64,000 bases of DNA from Parachlamydiales bacterium (GCA_003153295.1 PLXY01000011.1:62001-126000), one strand, 5' to 3'; shown: positions 52,488 through 62,983, counted from the first letter of the stretch. A program made the numbers and translations. The notes: generated from the letters alone by a model not told the origin.

Positions 52488-55433
52488 CTAACCTTCCTGC
52501 GTAAATTCCAATTCCGGCATCAGTGAAAGATTGGTGCGGAACTGAATCTCATTGTCGGAAGGTATTTCTCTCGTTTTTTTTTCATCTGAAGGCGGTGTCT
52601 GTTCCGGCATCATCATCTTAAATTTAAACAGCGCGTGGGCAATCTCTGTTTTCAGTTTGGCGCTGAACTCATCAAAAAGCAGGAACGCTTCGTGCTTGAA
52701 CTCTAAGAGAGGATCTTTCTGACCGACAACTCTCAAATGAACTTCTGTTCTCAAATGATCGATATTGAGAAGGTGTTCCTGCCATAGACGGTCGATGCTT
52801 CGAATCAAGACGCTGCGGACCACTTCAAGGAGGATCTCTTCGGCATCCAAAGGAGTCGCATTCGGGGACATTCCTTCTTGCATACTTTCAATCGTCTCAT
52901 TTTCATGGGACATTTTGTGACGGAATGAAGTGACGACTTTATCGATCGCTTTATTTTCAATATCGACAATCTGCAGGTAATCGTCATCAAACTCTTGAGC
53001 TTCAAACGTGACGGGGAAGTGCAACATAAGCCACTGACGGTATCCTTCTGGATTCCATCCACCTTCTGTCGACCGGCTGACAAAGAACTGCTGGGCCATC
53101 TGCAGGCAGAGGCTCTCTAGAACTTCTTCAGCGAGCTTTACCGGAGTTGGGCTACGGAGGACTTCATTGCGGAAAGTATAAATCTCAGCCCGCTGCTTGT
53201 TCATGACATCATCATACTCCAGCGTATGCTTACGGATCTGATAGTTCCTTTGCTCGACCCTTTTCTGGGCTGTTTCAATCGACTTATTGAGGACTTTAGC
53301 CGAGATCGGCTCATTTTCAGGAGGCCGGAACCGCTGTAAAAAAGAAGTGATTCGAGGCGAAGTGAAAAGCCTTAAGAGAGAATCTTCAAAAGAGACATAG
53401 AATTTTGAGCTGCCGGGATCGCCTTGACGGGCGCAACGTCCTCTGAGCTGTCTGTCGATACGGCGGGACTGATGGCGCGTGGTGCCAATGACTTCGAGTC
53501 CTCCGAGCTCTGCGACACCCGCTTCGAGCTTAATATCGGTTCCGCGGCCTGCCATGTTCGTCGCGACTGTGATAGCGCTTTTACGGCCTGCCATCGCAAT
53601 AATCTCGGCTTCTTTCGCATGATTCTTCGCATTCAGGACCGTATGTTCAAGCTTGTTCTGCTTGAGGATACGGGATAATTTCTCAGAAACTTCCACAGAC
53701 TCCGTTCCGATCAAAATCGGACGGCCTTTTTTATGGACTTCTTCAACCTCTTTCAAGATCGCATTATATTTTTCCCTTTCGGTCATGTAGACTTCATCGT
53801 CAAAGTCATCACGCTGGCCTTTTCGATGCGTTGGAATAGAAAGAACTTCAAGCTTATAAATCTCTTTAAATTCATTGGCTTCCGTCATCGCTGTTCCGGT
53901 CATGCCTGCAATTTTTTGGTGGAGACGGAAGTAGTTTTGCAGCGTGATCGTCGCATAAGTCTGCGTCTCGCCTTGGATAGCAACACCTTCTTTAGCTTCG
54001 ATCGATTGGTGGAGTCCATCCGAGAAGCGGCGGCCCGGTTGAGGACGGCCTGTGTTCTCATCGATAATGACGATTTTTTCTTCAGCGATAATATAATCGA
54101 CGTCTTTTTCCATGAGAAGATGAGCGCGGAGAAGCTGTCTTAAGTTGTGGGCCCTTTCTTTCCTTTGGGAGTCTGCTTCTCGTAATTCGACTTTTTTCTG
54201 TATTTTGCCTGCCTCGTCTAACATCTCATTGTGATCGATAGTGGCATATTCATACCCGAGATCAAACATCACGAAATCTTCGGTGTCATTGCCTGTTTCA
54301 CCCCAGAGCCGGATTCCTTTATCGGTCAATTCGTATTCGCTGGCACGTTCATCGACGATGATGTAAAGTTCTGCAAGCGCTTCTGCCCGCTCTTCTTTAT
54401 TCGGCTCGCCATAGTAATAAACATCCCATTTATCAATCTCCGCACGGAGATTGGGATCTTCTTTGATCCTTTTGAGGACTTTATTGTGAGGCATTCCTTT
54501 AGAAACAAGCCACAGCTTGCGGAAAGCTTCCTTTTCTTCCGTTTCTTCGGCTTTCGATAATTTGCGAGGCTCGCCTTCGACAAAGCGGCCCATATTTTCT
54601 AAGACTTTACGAGCTTCAGTGGCCAATTTATTGCAAAGGTCTCTTTGAAATCGGACCATGTGCGCGACAGGCGCCTGGAGCTGATCGTACATCTGTTTTG
54701 AGCCGGAAGCAGGGCCCGAAATAATGAGGGGCGTGCGGGCCTCGTCGATTAAAATCGAGTCGACTTCATCGATAATAGCAAAATAATGGCCGCGCTGACA
54801 CTGGTCGGCTGCCGATTGCGCCATTGAGTTATCCCGTAGATAATCGAAGCCAAATTCAGAAGCTGTTCCATAAACAATGTCGGCTTCATAGACTTCTTTA
54901 CGCTTAAAATGAGGGGTGGCATTCGTGAGAGCTTCAACGCGCAGGCCCAGCCAACGAAAGACCGAACCGATCCATTCGCAGTCCCTTTGAGCCAGATAAT
55001 CGTTCACGGTAACTAGATGGACAGGTTTGCCTGTGAGTGCATTGAGGTAAAGCGGCATCGAGGCGGTGAGAGTTTTTCCCTCTCCCGTCATCATCTCCGT
55101 GATCGAACCATAGTGCAAGGCAATGGCGCCCATGATCTGGACGTCATAAGGAATCATGTCCCATTTTTGATCATATCCTGAAACATGGACATCCGTGCCA
55201 AACAGGCGCCTACAAGCCGCTTTGACAACCGCATAGGCTTCCGGGAGAATCGTATCTAATAACTCTCCCTGGGAAATCCGCTGGCGGAACTCTTGAGTTT
55301 TAGCTTTCAGCTGTTGATCGGTCAGGGAGGAGAGCTTTTCCTCTTCCACATTCACCTGTCGAACCATTTTTTGATATTTTTTCAGACGGCGGGACTGCTG
55401 GGTGCCAAAAAGCTGCTTTAGAAGACCAAACAT
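52488..55433 (-). CDS. secA: Preprotein translocase ATPase SecA
   Basis: 981 residues. Walker A region MMTGEGKTLTASMPLYLNAL, Walker B YFAIIDEVDSILIDEARTPLIISG, GMTGTAMTEANEF, TNMAGRGTDIKL and RQLRGRCARQGDPG are all present, plus helical scaffold and wing domains. The C-terminus lacks the CxCxSGx8C zinc motif, ending LEFTQEG, so a reduced SecB/lipid-binding tail. Drives Sec-dependent export. ATG 55433. Confidence 0.96.
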   Translation of the reverse strand: MFGLLKQLFGTQQSRRLKKYQKMVRQVNVEEEKLSSLTDQQLKAKTQEFRQRISQGELLDTILPEAYAVVKAACRRLFGTDVHVSGYDQKWDMIPYDVQIMGAIALHYGSITEMMTGEGKTLTASMPLYLNALTGKPVHLVTVNDYLAQRDCEWIGSVFRWLGLRVEALTNATPHFKRKEVYEADIVYGTASEFGFDYLRDNSMAQSAADQCQRGHYFAIIDEVDSILIDEARTPLIISGPASGSKQMYDQLQAPVAHMVRFQRDLCNKLATEARKVLENMGRFVEGEPRKLSKAEETEEKEAFRKLWLVSKGMPHNKVLKRIKEDPNLRAEIDKWDVYYYGEPNKEERAEALAELYIIVDERASEYELTDKGIRLWGETGNDTEDFVMFDLGYEYATIDHNEMLDEAGKIQKKVELREADSQRKERAHNLRQLLRAHLLMEKDVDYIIAEEKIVIIDENTGRPQPGRRFSDGLHQSIEAKEGVAIQGETQTYATITLQNYFRLHQKIAGMTGTAMTEANEFKEIYKLEVLSIPTHRKGQRDDFDDEVYMTEREKYNAILKEVEEVHKKGRPILIGTESVEVSEKLSRILKQNKLEHTVLNAKNHAKEAEIIAMAGRKSAITVATNMAGRGTDIKLEAGVAELGGLEVIGTTRHQSRRIDRQLRGRCARQGDPGSSKFYVSFEDSLLRLFTSPRITSFLQRFRPPENEPISAKVLNKSIETAQKRVEQRNYQIRKHTLEYDDVMNKQRAEIYTFRNEVLRSPTPVKLAEEVLESLCLQMAQQFFVSRSTEGGWNPEGYRQWLMLHFPVTFEAQEFDDDYLQIVDIENKAIDKVVTSFRHKMSHENETIESMQEGMSPNATPLDAEEILLEVVRSVLIRSIDRLWQEHLLNIDHLRTEVHLRVVGQKDPLLEFKHEAFLLFDEFSAKLKTEIAHALFKFKMMMPEQTPPSDEKKTREIPSDNEIQFRTNLSLMPELEFTQEG

Positions 55434-55524
55434 GTAAGCCCCTTATAGGTAGTCGGGTGTATATCCCTTTAGATTATATCAGTTTGTTGAAATTAATTAA
55501 ATTCCCAACTATAAGTTCTTTCCT

Positions 55525-55974
55525 ATGACCGAATCAATGCCAAAAATCTGTCTAAAAATAGCTTTAGTCTCAATTATTTTTTTTACACCCTTTTCAACGT
55601 TATCCGCCTTTTCTCGAGATGGAGAGGAATTAAAAATTTTAGATGACTTAATCGCGACCTCAGAAAGACAGATAGCGATTCAAAAAGAATTGAGAGCCCT
55701 GATTGTTCAATTCCATACTCAGCAAGACCTTTTTTTTGAAGGATCGGACGATGATCAGAAGACAAAACAAATTGCCTCAGATATGGCCGAAACCGGTACC
55801 GCTATAAAAAAAATGGCAGAAACCCACCATTACCTCCATCTTCTTCCCTCCTACTTTCTTCAAGGTCTCGAATGTTGCGCTAATATCGTTAAGAAAAACA
55901 CTCCTTCTGCGCATCCAGGAGCTTTATCCGACTCTTCCACTCCAGCAGCTCAAGAGAAAACGGCCCATCCATGA
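55525..55974 (+). CDS. Small secreted helical protein upstream of psd
   Basis: 149 residues with a signal peptide (MTESMPKICLKIALVSIIFFTPFSTLSA) and a mature helical part (ATSERQIAIQKELRALIVQF; QIASDMAETGTAIKKMAETHH), then a Ser/Thr/Ala-rich end. Its ATGA overlap with psd indicates coupling. In Chlamydia a short hypothetical gene occupies the same place between secA and psd. Confidence 0.6.
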   Translation: MTESMPKICLKIALVSIIFFTPFSTLSAFSRDGEELKILDDLIATSERQIAIQKELRALIVQFHTQQDLFFEGSDDDQKTKQIASDMAETGTAIKKMAETHHYLHLLPSYFLQGLECCANIVKKNTPSAHPGALSDSSTPAAQEKTAHP

Positions 55975-56882
55975 CAGCTCCACGCTATATCGATCGCAGG
56001 ACCGGCCAAGAAATAACAGAAAAGGTCTATGGGAAATTTTATATCGATCTACTTTATGGGACCAGCTGGTTTTCAAAACTGTTGTCCTCTCTCCTTCTTC
56101 CTCTCTTTGCTCATGTAAATTTTTTATCCCGTCTCTACGGTGCAGTGCAAAAAAGCCGATTCAGCAAAAAAAAGATCCAACCCTTTATTGAAAAATTTCA
56201 TGTTGACTCCTCTGATTTTCTCGATCCTGTGGACTCATTCCAATCGTTCAATGACTTTTTTATTCGGAAGCTTAAAACGAATGTTCGGCCCCTAGCTTCC
56301 GGAGATAATATTGCTATTCTTCCTGCGGACGGCCGCTATCTCGTGTATGAGAATATCGAAAAAACAGACGGTTTTTTTGTCAAAGGCAAGAAATTTTCTT
56401 TAAAAACTCTTCTGCAAAGCTCAGATCTTGCTCAAAAATATGCCCAAGGAGCCATGGCCATTGCCCGTCTAGCCCCTGTTGATTATCACCGTTTTCACTT
56501 TCCTATCAGCTGCCTCCCTGAAAATCCTCAACTGATTAATGGGCCTCTATTCTCTGTGAATCCCGCAGCATTAAAAAAACACGCCGAGATTCTTGCAGAA
56601 AACAAGCGTGTGATCACCCCTCTAAAAACAAAAAATTTTGGGACTGTCCTTTTCATCGAAGTCGGTGCGACCTATGTAGGTTCCATCCACCAGACCTTTA
56701 CTCCTCTTCAACCCCAAGCCAAAGGCGATGAGAAAGGATATTTTTCTTTTGGAGGCTCCAGCCTCATCCTCCTATTCGAACCGGGTCGTATCCAGTTCGA
56801 TCAAGACCTAATCGCTGCCTCCAGCCGCCGCCTCGAAATCCTGGGTCGTATGGGTCAATCCTTAGGTTCAAGTATTTTCTAA
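55971..56882 (+). CDS. psd: Phosphatidylserine decarboxylase
   Basis: 303 residues. Pyruvoyl-dependent PSD family: FFIRKLKTNVRPL, ILPADGRYLVYE, ARLAPVDYHRFHFP, FIEVGATYVGSIHQTF, and the self-cleavage motif MGQSLGSS at residue 300 (LGST-like, Ser as the pyruvoyl precursor). The proenzyme cleaves itself to give the pyruvoyl group on the alpha chain. It makes phosphatidylethanolamine in the inner membrane. Overlaps the preceding gene by four bases. Confidence 0.92.
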   Translation: MTAPRYIDRRTGQEITEKVYGKFYIDLLYGTSWFSKLLSSLLLPLFAHVNFLSRLYGAVQKSRFSKKKIQPFIEKFHVDSSDFLDPVDSFQSFNDFFIRKLKTNVRPLASGDNIAILPADGRYLVYENIEKTDGFFVKGKKFSLKTLLQSSDLAQKYAQGAMAIARLAPVDYHRFHFPISCLPENPQLINGPLFSVNPAALKKHAEILAENKRVITPLKTKNFGTVLFIEVGATYVGSIHQTFTPLQPQAKGDEKGYFSFGGSSLILLFEPGRIQFDQDLIAASSRRLEILGRMGQSLGSSIF

Positions 56883-56936
56883 CAATCTTGTTAATTACTT
56901 TATGGAATGTTAAAATTACATTCAGCAGGAGGATCT

Positions 56937-57746
56937 ATGTCCGCAATTTCACAATTAGAAAGAATAAGCACGAAAAGAATCGATGATAATCAATGGTTTG
57001 ATATAGATGCTCAAGGTTCTCTTTTCTTAAGAAAACGTGCACAAACCTGCTGGGAAAAGACATGTGAATGGTTTAGTCGTACTTTTACGTATAAAACATA
57101 CCGGCTCAAAGATAGCTTTCAAACCATTGTCACAGATTTCAATCTATCTGTAGCTGCAGAAACCGATGAAAAAAAAAGAACTGATAGCATTAACAGTTAC
57201 GGCGAGGTTATCCAGGAGATTTTCCGCACTGCTGAACGTATGAAAGCTGCAAAAATTGCAGGGTTTAATGATCCGTGTAAAAAAAATGCTCTCATTAGAG
57301 GTCATCATATTCCTCTCCCCGAACTCGCTTATCAAATTCAAGCGCATCTTCCCCCAGCGATATATGCTCTTTGCCAATCTAAAAACCTTTTGCCTACTGC
57401 ATATGTTAGAGAAGCTGTTACCCGCCTTAATGTAGGAACTTTAAAGGTGAAGTTCCATGACGACAATGAAGAAATAAATAGTAATGAAGCCTACAGAGCT
57501 AGTCTCAAGTTAAAAGGAATGGAATATGTAGATTTGTATTATACGCCTGCAGATCCGCTAGATTACAGCTATCAAGTCGGTTATCAAAACCGAGTTCCAA
57601 TAGCAGACGCTTACTATACGGCTGATGGAACAGACTATGTTCGTCCTCCTATGAATACCCTTCGTTGGTATCAAGTCTATCTTTGTAAAATGCAGATAGA
57701 GACAAAAGTTAGAGATATACTGACGAATTTTCCCATACGCGCTTAA
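56937..57746 (+). CDS. Cytosolic protein of unknown function
   Basis: 269 residues from ATG 56937, preceded by a strong AGGAGG. No signal or membrane helix. Acidic and mixed alpha/beta with a Trp/aromatic-rich N-terminus (QRISTKRIDDN-like, WFDIDAQGSLFLRKRAQTCWEKTCEWFSRTF). No motif was recognised. The upstream in-frame ATG at 56907 would lack a ribosome-binding site. It lies between psd and the autotransporter. Confidence 0.5.
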   Translation: MSAISQLERISTKRIDDNQWFDIDAQGSLFLRKRAQTCWEKTCEWFSRTFTYKTYRLKDSFQTIVTDFNLSVAAETDEKKRTDSINSYGEVIQEIFRTAERMKAAKIAGFNDPCKKNALIRGHHIPLPELAYQIQAHLPPAIYALCQSKNLLPTAYVREAVTRLNVGTLKVKFHDDNEEINSNEAYRASLKLKGMEYVDLYYTPADPLDYSYQVGYQNRVPIADAYYTADGTDYVRPPMNTLRWYQVYLCKMQIETKVRDILTNFPIRA

Positions 57747-57844
57747 TTTATCCATGCTCTTGTGCATGTTCTAAACAAAGAATTAAAAAATAAATTTGAC
57801 AAACCTTTAGATTATCAGTTATTGCTGAATAAAAAAGGTCTATC

Positions 57845-59830
57845 ATGTCATATAACAAGTTTGCTCTTCTCTCAGCTCTCTGTCTTTTTCATCTTCAAGC
57901 TGAGGAATCTAAAGACAACGAAGTTCAGCTCCAAGCGGCAGCATCAGAGCCCGAACAAGAGAAAAAACAAGCTAGCCCGCCTGATTCATGCGGTCAAGCT
58001 CCCCACCCTTATCGTATTGAATTACGCCATATCGAATCGAAAGGGATAGGATATAACCAAGGTTATTCAACAGTTGAAGGATTTTTCACCGTTCCAAGTC
58101 TTCAGAATAGCTCGTGGATACCATTTTTCAGTGCCGCTGGTCATGTATTCAATGATGGAAAACCTGCAGCGACTGCCGGTGTAGGTCTTCGCTATCTTAC
58201 CACCAGAACATGGGGCTTGAACGCTTTTTACGATTATCGAAAGACAGAACATTTTCATTATAACCGAGTCGGCGCAGGATTCGAAACGCTGGGAGAGAGA
58301 TGGGACTATCGCATCAATGGTTATGCTCCTGTCGGCAAAAAAACCAGTCCTTTCTACCAGAAGAGATTTGATAAGTTCGAAGGCCACCATCTGATTTTAT
58401 CTCGTAAACAAGAGTTTGCGATGAATGGTGTCAATGCAGAGGCAGGGGTTCATTTTGCAGAGGCGAAAAATTATAATTTTTATGCCGCTGCAGGACCTTA
58501 CTACATGTGGAATGAAGGAAAGGCGGCTTGGGGTGGCGAAGCGCGCTTGAATATGAATGCCTTTGAGTATCTTCGAGTTCAGTTAAGCGGATCGTACGAT
58601 AACATCTATCATGGCATCGTGCAAGGACAGCTCAGCCTGGTCATCCCTTTCGGCGGTCGCAAAAGACTAACCAAACAAAGCCTCTATGCCGGTTGCCCTA
58701 GTCAATTGACAATGTCACAGCGAGCCATGCAAGCTGTCGATCGTTTCGAGATCATTCCTGTCGATCACAAAAAACACCATACCACAGCCAATAACCCTGG
58801 CACAGGCAAGCCTTATCGTTTTGTCTGCGTTAATAATAGCGCTGGTGATGCTGATGGAACTTTTGAGTCACCTTATCCTGACTTGTTAGTGGCGGAGATG
58901 AACTCTGGACCTAATGATATCCTGTATGTCTTTCCGGGCACAGGACCTTATGTTCTAGAAACCTCTCTCGTTCTTCAAAAGGGCCAGAAACTTTTAGGGG
59001 CAGGAGTTGACTATCGTTTCCCGACGCAGTGGGGCCGCGTGAATGTCAGACATCAAGCCAAAGGGCTTCCTGTCATCACCTCATCGGGTACAGGATTTTC
59101 AGCGATTGTCGTGAACTTAGCCAATAGCAATAACGATGTCGCAGGTGTAAACCTCACAATGAACAATCCTTTTGTAACATCAGGTGGAATATCCGGGGCT
59201 CTCGCGATCACAGGAGGCACCAATTATAATATCTCCCAAAATATGCTGATTGCCGGTGGGACTTCTACAGCTGGCTTATCGCTCCTAATATCTACAGGTA
59301 CAGTAACCATTTCCAATAACGTCTTTGCAAGTGGTGTTTCTACAGAGTCTTATGGAATTATTTCAAGCGCTAGTGAAGGAAGTTTGAATATTAATAACAA
59401 TTTATTCACAGGCCTCAACCCCAGTACTGGTTTGCAAGTCGGGATAGAAGTATCCCATGTGATAGGAAACCAAACCGTCTCCATTACAAACAATACATTC
59501 AACTCGCAATCCAATACGGGTATTGGAGGACCTGGATCCACTGGCATCTATTTACTGAGTAACGCTATGTCAACTGGGAATATCTTTGCTAATATTAGCG
59601 GCAATCAAATTACTCTTCCTCCAGGAATGCAACTCCAAGCAGCGGGCATCCATCTACAGGTGACAACGGGCTCTGGAAATACGATTTCTGCGACTTTAAC
59701 GGATAACTCTTCTGTCTCAACGGCAGTGTCTCCGGCACCTGGCAACTTCTTTGAAAATCATGCTAGCCCCACGCAATTGCAAATTGATTTCAGGAATAAC
59801 ACAGGGACAGTTTCTTACGACGTTCCTTAA
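57845..59830 (+). CDS. Inverse autotransporter with beta-helix passenger
   Basis: 661 residues. A signal peptide (MSYNKFALLSALCLFHLQA) and a linker precede an N-terminal barrel of the inverse autotransporter type (GIGYNQGYSTVEGFF, GVGLRYLTTRTWGLNAFYDYR, GAGFETLGERWDYRINGYAPVG, YLRVQLSGSYDNIYHGIV). Then a PSQLTMSQRAMQ linker near residue 285 leads into a 340-residue passenger of repeated Asn/Gly-rich strands (NISQNMLIAGG, TISNNVFASG, NINNNLFTG, SITNNTFNSQ), the parallel beta-helix pattern. In this class the passenger is exposed at the cell surface; adhesin or other host contact is plausible. The gene is monocistronic. Confidence 0.82.
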   Translation: MSYNKFALLSALCLFHLQAEESKDNEVQLQAAASEPEQEKKQASPPDSCGQAPHPYRIELRHIESKGIGYNQGYSTVEGFFTVPSLQNSSWIPFFSAAGHVFNDGKPAATAGVGLRYLTTRTWGLNAFYDYRKTEHFHYNRVGAGFETLGERWDYRINGYAPVGKKTSPFYQKRFDKFEGHHLILSRKQEFAMNGVNAEAGVHFAEAKNYNFYAAAGPYYMWNEGKAAWGGEARLNMNAFEYLRVQLSGSYDNIYHGIVQGQLSLVIPFGGRKRLTKQSLYAGCPSQLTMSQRAMQAVDRFEIIPVDHKKHHTTANNPGTGKPYRFVCVNNSAGDADGTFESPYPDLLVAEMNSGPNDILYVFPGTGPYVLETSLVLQKGQKLLGAGVDYRFPTQWGRVNVRHQAKGLPVITSSGTGFSAIVVNLANSNNDVAGVNLTMNNPFVTSGGISGALAITGGTNYNISQNMLIAGGTSTAGLSLLISTGTVTISNNVFASGVSTESYGIISSASEGSLNINNNLFTGLNPSTGLQVGIEVSHVIGNQTVSITNNTFNSQSNTGIGGPGSTGIYLLSNAMSTGNIFANISGNQITLPPGMQLQAAGIHLQVTTGSGNTISATLTDNSSVSTAVSPAPGNFFENHASPTQLQIDFRNNTGTVSYDVP

Positions 59831-59838
59831 CTTTTCAT

Positions 59839-59870
59839 CTCAGGCTTATCTTCTCTAGGATAAGCCTGAG
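59839..59870. terminator. Terminator between the autotransporter and the large AAA+ gene
   Basis: CTCAGGCTTATC / GATAAGCCTGAG, a 12-bp stem with an eight-base loop. Both genes end here, so it may serve both; the plus-strand side is followed by TT only. Confidence 0.7.
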
Positions 59871-59880
59871 TTCTAAAAGA

Positions 59881-62800
59881 TTATGTTCCAATCAATCGAC
59901 GTCTAATCCAATGAAAAATTCTTAGAAAAGCAAATCCTCCGCCTAAATTGACAATATACATAGGATCTAAGGAGGATAAAAGTCGAAAAGGCATGGCTAA
60001 AACACGGCAAAAAGTAGAAAAACTCCTCTTCATCCATCGTTTAATGAGATAGCTACGAGTTCCAGAGAAAGGATTTGCCTCATACTTAATATCGGCCATA
60101 TCCATATCTAATTCTTTTCCATAAAATTGCGTGAATTGCTCGCAAATTCCTTCAGCATTCAACCCCTTCATCAGTTTAAGGTCGTTCTTTAAGAGATCAA
60201 AAACATGATCAATTTTTTTACCATTTTGAACTAAGAGTGCATAGAGACGCTGGAGTATCAAACTAGACTTGACGTCTTCAACTCCTTCTTGATGAATTAG
60301 ACCTGCCAAAACAACGGATAAACTATGGGAATTGAATGCCGTAGGGGCGTAATCGAATTGCTGATAGGGAGTAAAAAATGCATCTGTGGCGCGTGCTGGA
60401 CTTTTTGGGGCTGCTAAGATTCCCGGAACAAATTTGTTAACCAGGTCAATCCCTTGCTGAGCAAAAGTGTTAATAGCAGGCGCACTTAGCGCATTTTGTG
60501 AGGAAGTAGCTATAGATTTAAAACATAGAATTTTGATTCCTGGCGGGAGAATCTTTTTTAAGGTCTCATCATGAATGGCATCTTCTTCCAGAATTAAAAC
60601 TGTTGCCTCTTTAAAGGAATCGAAGTGGAATTGTAAGAGACGTTCCTTAAGTTCAGAGGGGAGATTTTTAATCAATCGATGGTCAAAATAAAGGCACTCA
60701 TAGTGTCTTAGATTTGAAAAGCCTACGATATGTTCTTTTAGCCATGCTTGATGGATCTTACTTTCGTCCTGTATCCATAAGATAGCAGACGTTGAAGAGG
60801 CAAACAGATCGTGGAGTCGGCTATTTAAAGTATCCTCAAAAAAAGGTTTTTTTTCTTGATGGGATTTTAGAACAGAAAAGGGGCTCGTTTGGATCTGTTT
60901 TTGACTATCCATCAGCGCCTTATTAATTTCTTCTAACGATTTTACACCGCCCAAAATTTTTAAAATAATCTCAGAAAGATGTTCAATAGAAGAATCATAG
61001 TTGTTTTCAACCTCTTTTTGAATATCTTCTGCAGACGCTTCGATCTGGAATGTATCGATTAATCCTCGGGTACCCGCATATATTTCATTTATTTCGGCAG
61101 CTATACAATCTACTACCTGAGCTGCTAAATCCAATATGGATGTAGATATCATTGCATCTTTAAGATGATAGAGGGCTAGCACAATCTGAAAGATGGGAGG
61201 ATTATTTAAATCTGGAAGCTTAGATTGAGCTTGATATCTCTCATTTAACCATTTGACCATCTCCGGCATTGAAAGCGTCCGAATAGGGAGTAAGTCCCAT
61301 TTCTCTCTTGAAGTTTTCAAATCTACTTCCGAATAAAAGGGTATAATAGAAGGAATTTTGTCTTCTTCAATGAACTTGAACAAATCGTCTATAATCGCTG
61401 GAAGTTTGGATAACGGCAAAGAGTACGGCATAGAAATATTTTCAAAGAGAGGTCCCATTCTAGCCCCCGGTCCTATCAATTGTTGGACACCATCTTGGAT
61501 TTTACGTCCTAAATCCGTTTGCACTGCTTGTTGTATCAACCCTTGAGTCGAAGTTGCAGAAGAAACAGCAGTTGTAACTCCCAGCCATGAAGGCTTACAA
61601 TTTTCTATGACCAATAAAGGTTTTTTTCTTTTCCCTCTAAAAAGTCGATTTAACCATTCTTTTAAAAGTTGACGACCTTCCAGAGTATTGGCTTGTCGAA
61701 ACAACTTTGTCGCATCACACCTATAAACTTCTTGTCCTTCATCTATACAGTGAGAGACAACATCTGTTAAGAATTTCTGAGAATCGCCTTGCAAAATCAA
61801 AAAAGGCTCATCCGCATGAGCTTCAAAATACGATTGAGCACGCTTGGCCTCTAATTCAACAAGAGGCACCGATGTAGAACATTTTTCTACTTGAGGAAAA
61901 AATTCCCCCCGAAAATTTTTGCGAAATAATGCTCTTTTTGCCGCTGCATTCACCTTTTCTTTTAAGGCACCCTCATGAACTCCTTTAACTTGCGCTAAAT
62001 AGTGTGCAATCTCTTCAAGACCAATCGATTTTTCTTTTTGTTTAAAATTTTGATCAAAATAATAGCGGCAAAGATCTTCGGTAAAAGAGACTGGCGCATC
62101 CGGGAATATCTTATCGGGATATCTATCTTTAGCCAATTCAACGATGGCTAGTGGAACCTCATTGTTGAACAAGAACTTGAATTGGCGGGTATTTTGATAT
62201 TCTTCTGCTAATCGAGGTAAAAGAACCTTTACAGCTTCTTGGGCTTCATCTTTTGTCATTTCCTCAATTTCAATCACCTGAATCCGGCGTCCCATTCCAG
62301 CACCCGGCCCCTTACGATATCTTAATTGGTAGATGAGATGTTCGTCCGTCGTTGCACCAATGAGTCTAACCCCTTTTCGTGCTAGCTCTTCTTTAAAGTC
62401 ATCAAACATCCCAATATTAATGCCGAGAAGGTCTTGAATTTCATCAATAAAAAGAATCGTCGATTTTCCTTTTCCATGACGCCGTTCTATTTCTTCCAGG
62501 ATGTAACGGACTTGATTTTCCACGCCGCCGGTCCAAAACCGCTCCAAAGAAGCTTTTAATCCTGCTTCCCCTTTAGCTTTTTTTAAACTCAAACGGATGA
62601 CACGAAATCCTGCTAAGCTCGGAATTTCTTTATTAATGATGCGAATTGTGAGTTCTTCGACCTGTGCGGTCTTGCCCGATCCTGAGGGGCCCACTAAAAT
62701 GGCAGAACCTTGTTGGACAGCTCCAATCAATTCTTGCATTTTTCCTTCTCTACCATGCGCTCGCCGAAATCGACCTTTTTCAGCCAGCGTTGTCATATCG

Positions 62801-62940
62801 ATCGTATTTTGAAAAGGATTGTTGGCAGGATGGAAATATTTTCCCAGGCCCACCATAACAAGACCTGAAAGGGTCGTCGTCGCAAGTCCACCGACAACGG
62901 TAGCAAGATTAAAACCAATACCTGAAAGTATTGCTGTCAT
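59881..62940 (-). CDS. Membrane-anchored AAA+ ATPase, ClpB-like
   Basis: 1019 residues starting ATG 62940 with a good AAGGTGG. An N-terminal membrane helix (GFNLATVVGGLATTTLSGLVMVGLG) precedes an intact AAA+ domain: Walker A ILVGPSGSGKTAQ (residue 80), Walker B ILFIDEIQDL (about 160), GATTDEHLIYQL (sensor 1) and GRRIQVIEI. The central and C-terminal parts are long and helical, with FLILQGDSQKFL resembling a second, degenerate P-loop, and a final hydrophobic helix (YIVNLGGGFAFLRIFHWI). With its shorter relative at 21512-23509 it forms a chlamydial family of membrane AAA+ proteins; function unknown. Confidence 0.75.
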   Translation of the reverse strand: MTAILSGIGFNLATVVGGLATTTLSGLVMVGLGKYFHPANNPFQNTIDMTTLAEKGRFRRAHGREGKMQELIGAVQQGSAILVGPSGSGKTAQVEELTIRIINKEIPSLAGFRVIRLSLKKAKGEAGLKASLERFWTGGVENQVRYILEEIERRHGKGKSTILFIDEIQDLLGINIGMFDDFKEELARKGVRLIGATTDEHLIYQLRYRKGPGAGMGRRIQVIEIEEMTKDEAQEAVKVLLPRLAEEYQNTRQFKFLFNNEVPLAIVELAKDRYPDKIFPDAPVSFTEDLCRYYFDQNFKQKEKSIGLEEIAHYLAQVKGVHEGALKEKVNAAAKRALFRKNFRGEFFPQVEKCSTSVPLVELEAKRAQSYFEAHADEPFLILQGDSQKFLTDVVSHCIDEGQEVYRCDATKLFRQANTLEGRQLLKEWLNRLFRGKRKKPLLVIENCKPSWLGVTTAVSSATSTQGLIQQAVQTDLGRKIQDGVQQLIGPGARMGPLFENISMPYSLPLSKLPAIIDDLFKFIEEDKIPSIIPFYSEVDLKTSREKWDLLPIRTLSMPEMVKWLNERYQAQSKLPDLNNPPIFQIVLALYHLKDAMISTSILDLAAQVVDCIAAEINEIYAGTRGLIDTFQIEASAEDIQKEVENNYDSSIEHLSEIILKILGGVKSLEEINKALMDSQKQIQTSPFSVLKSHQEKKPFFEDTLNSRLHDLFASSTSAILWIQDESKIHQAWLKEHIVGFSNLRHYECLYFDHRLIKNLPSELKERLLQFHFDSFKEATVLILEEDAIHDETLKKILPPGIKILCFKSIATSSQNALSAPAINTFAQQGIDLVNKFVPGILAAPKSPARATDAFFTPYQQFDYAPTAFNSHSLSVVLAGLIHQEGVEDVKSSLILQRLYALLVQNGKKIDHVFDLLKNDLKLMKGLNAEGICEQFTQFYGKELDMDMADIKYEANPFSGTRSYLIKRWMKRSFSTFCRVLAMPFRLLSSLDPMYIVNLGGGFAFLRIFHWIRRRLIGT

Positions 62941-62983
62941 AAATCCACCTTAAAAATAAATGCGATAAATTTAACAAAATTAG

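Noticed and set aside
52488-55433. Long open frames on the opposite strand of secA as additional genes
   Set aside because: They lie wholly inside secA, have no family features and arise from codon bias of the real gene.
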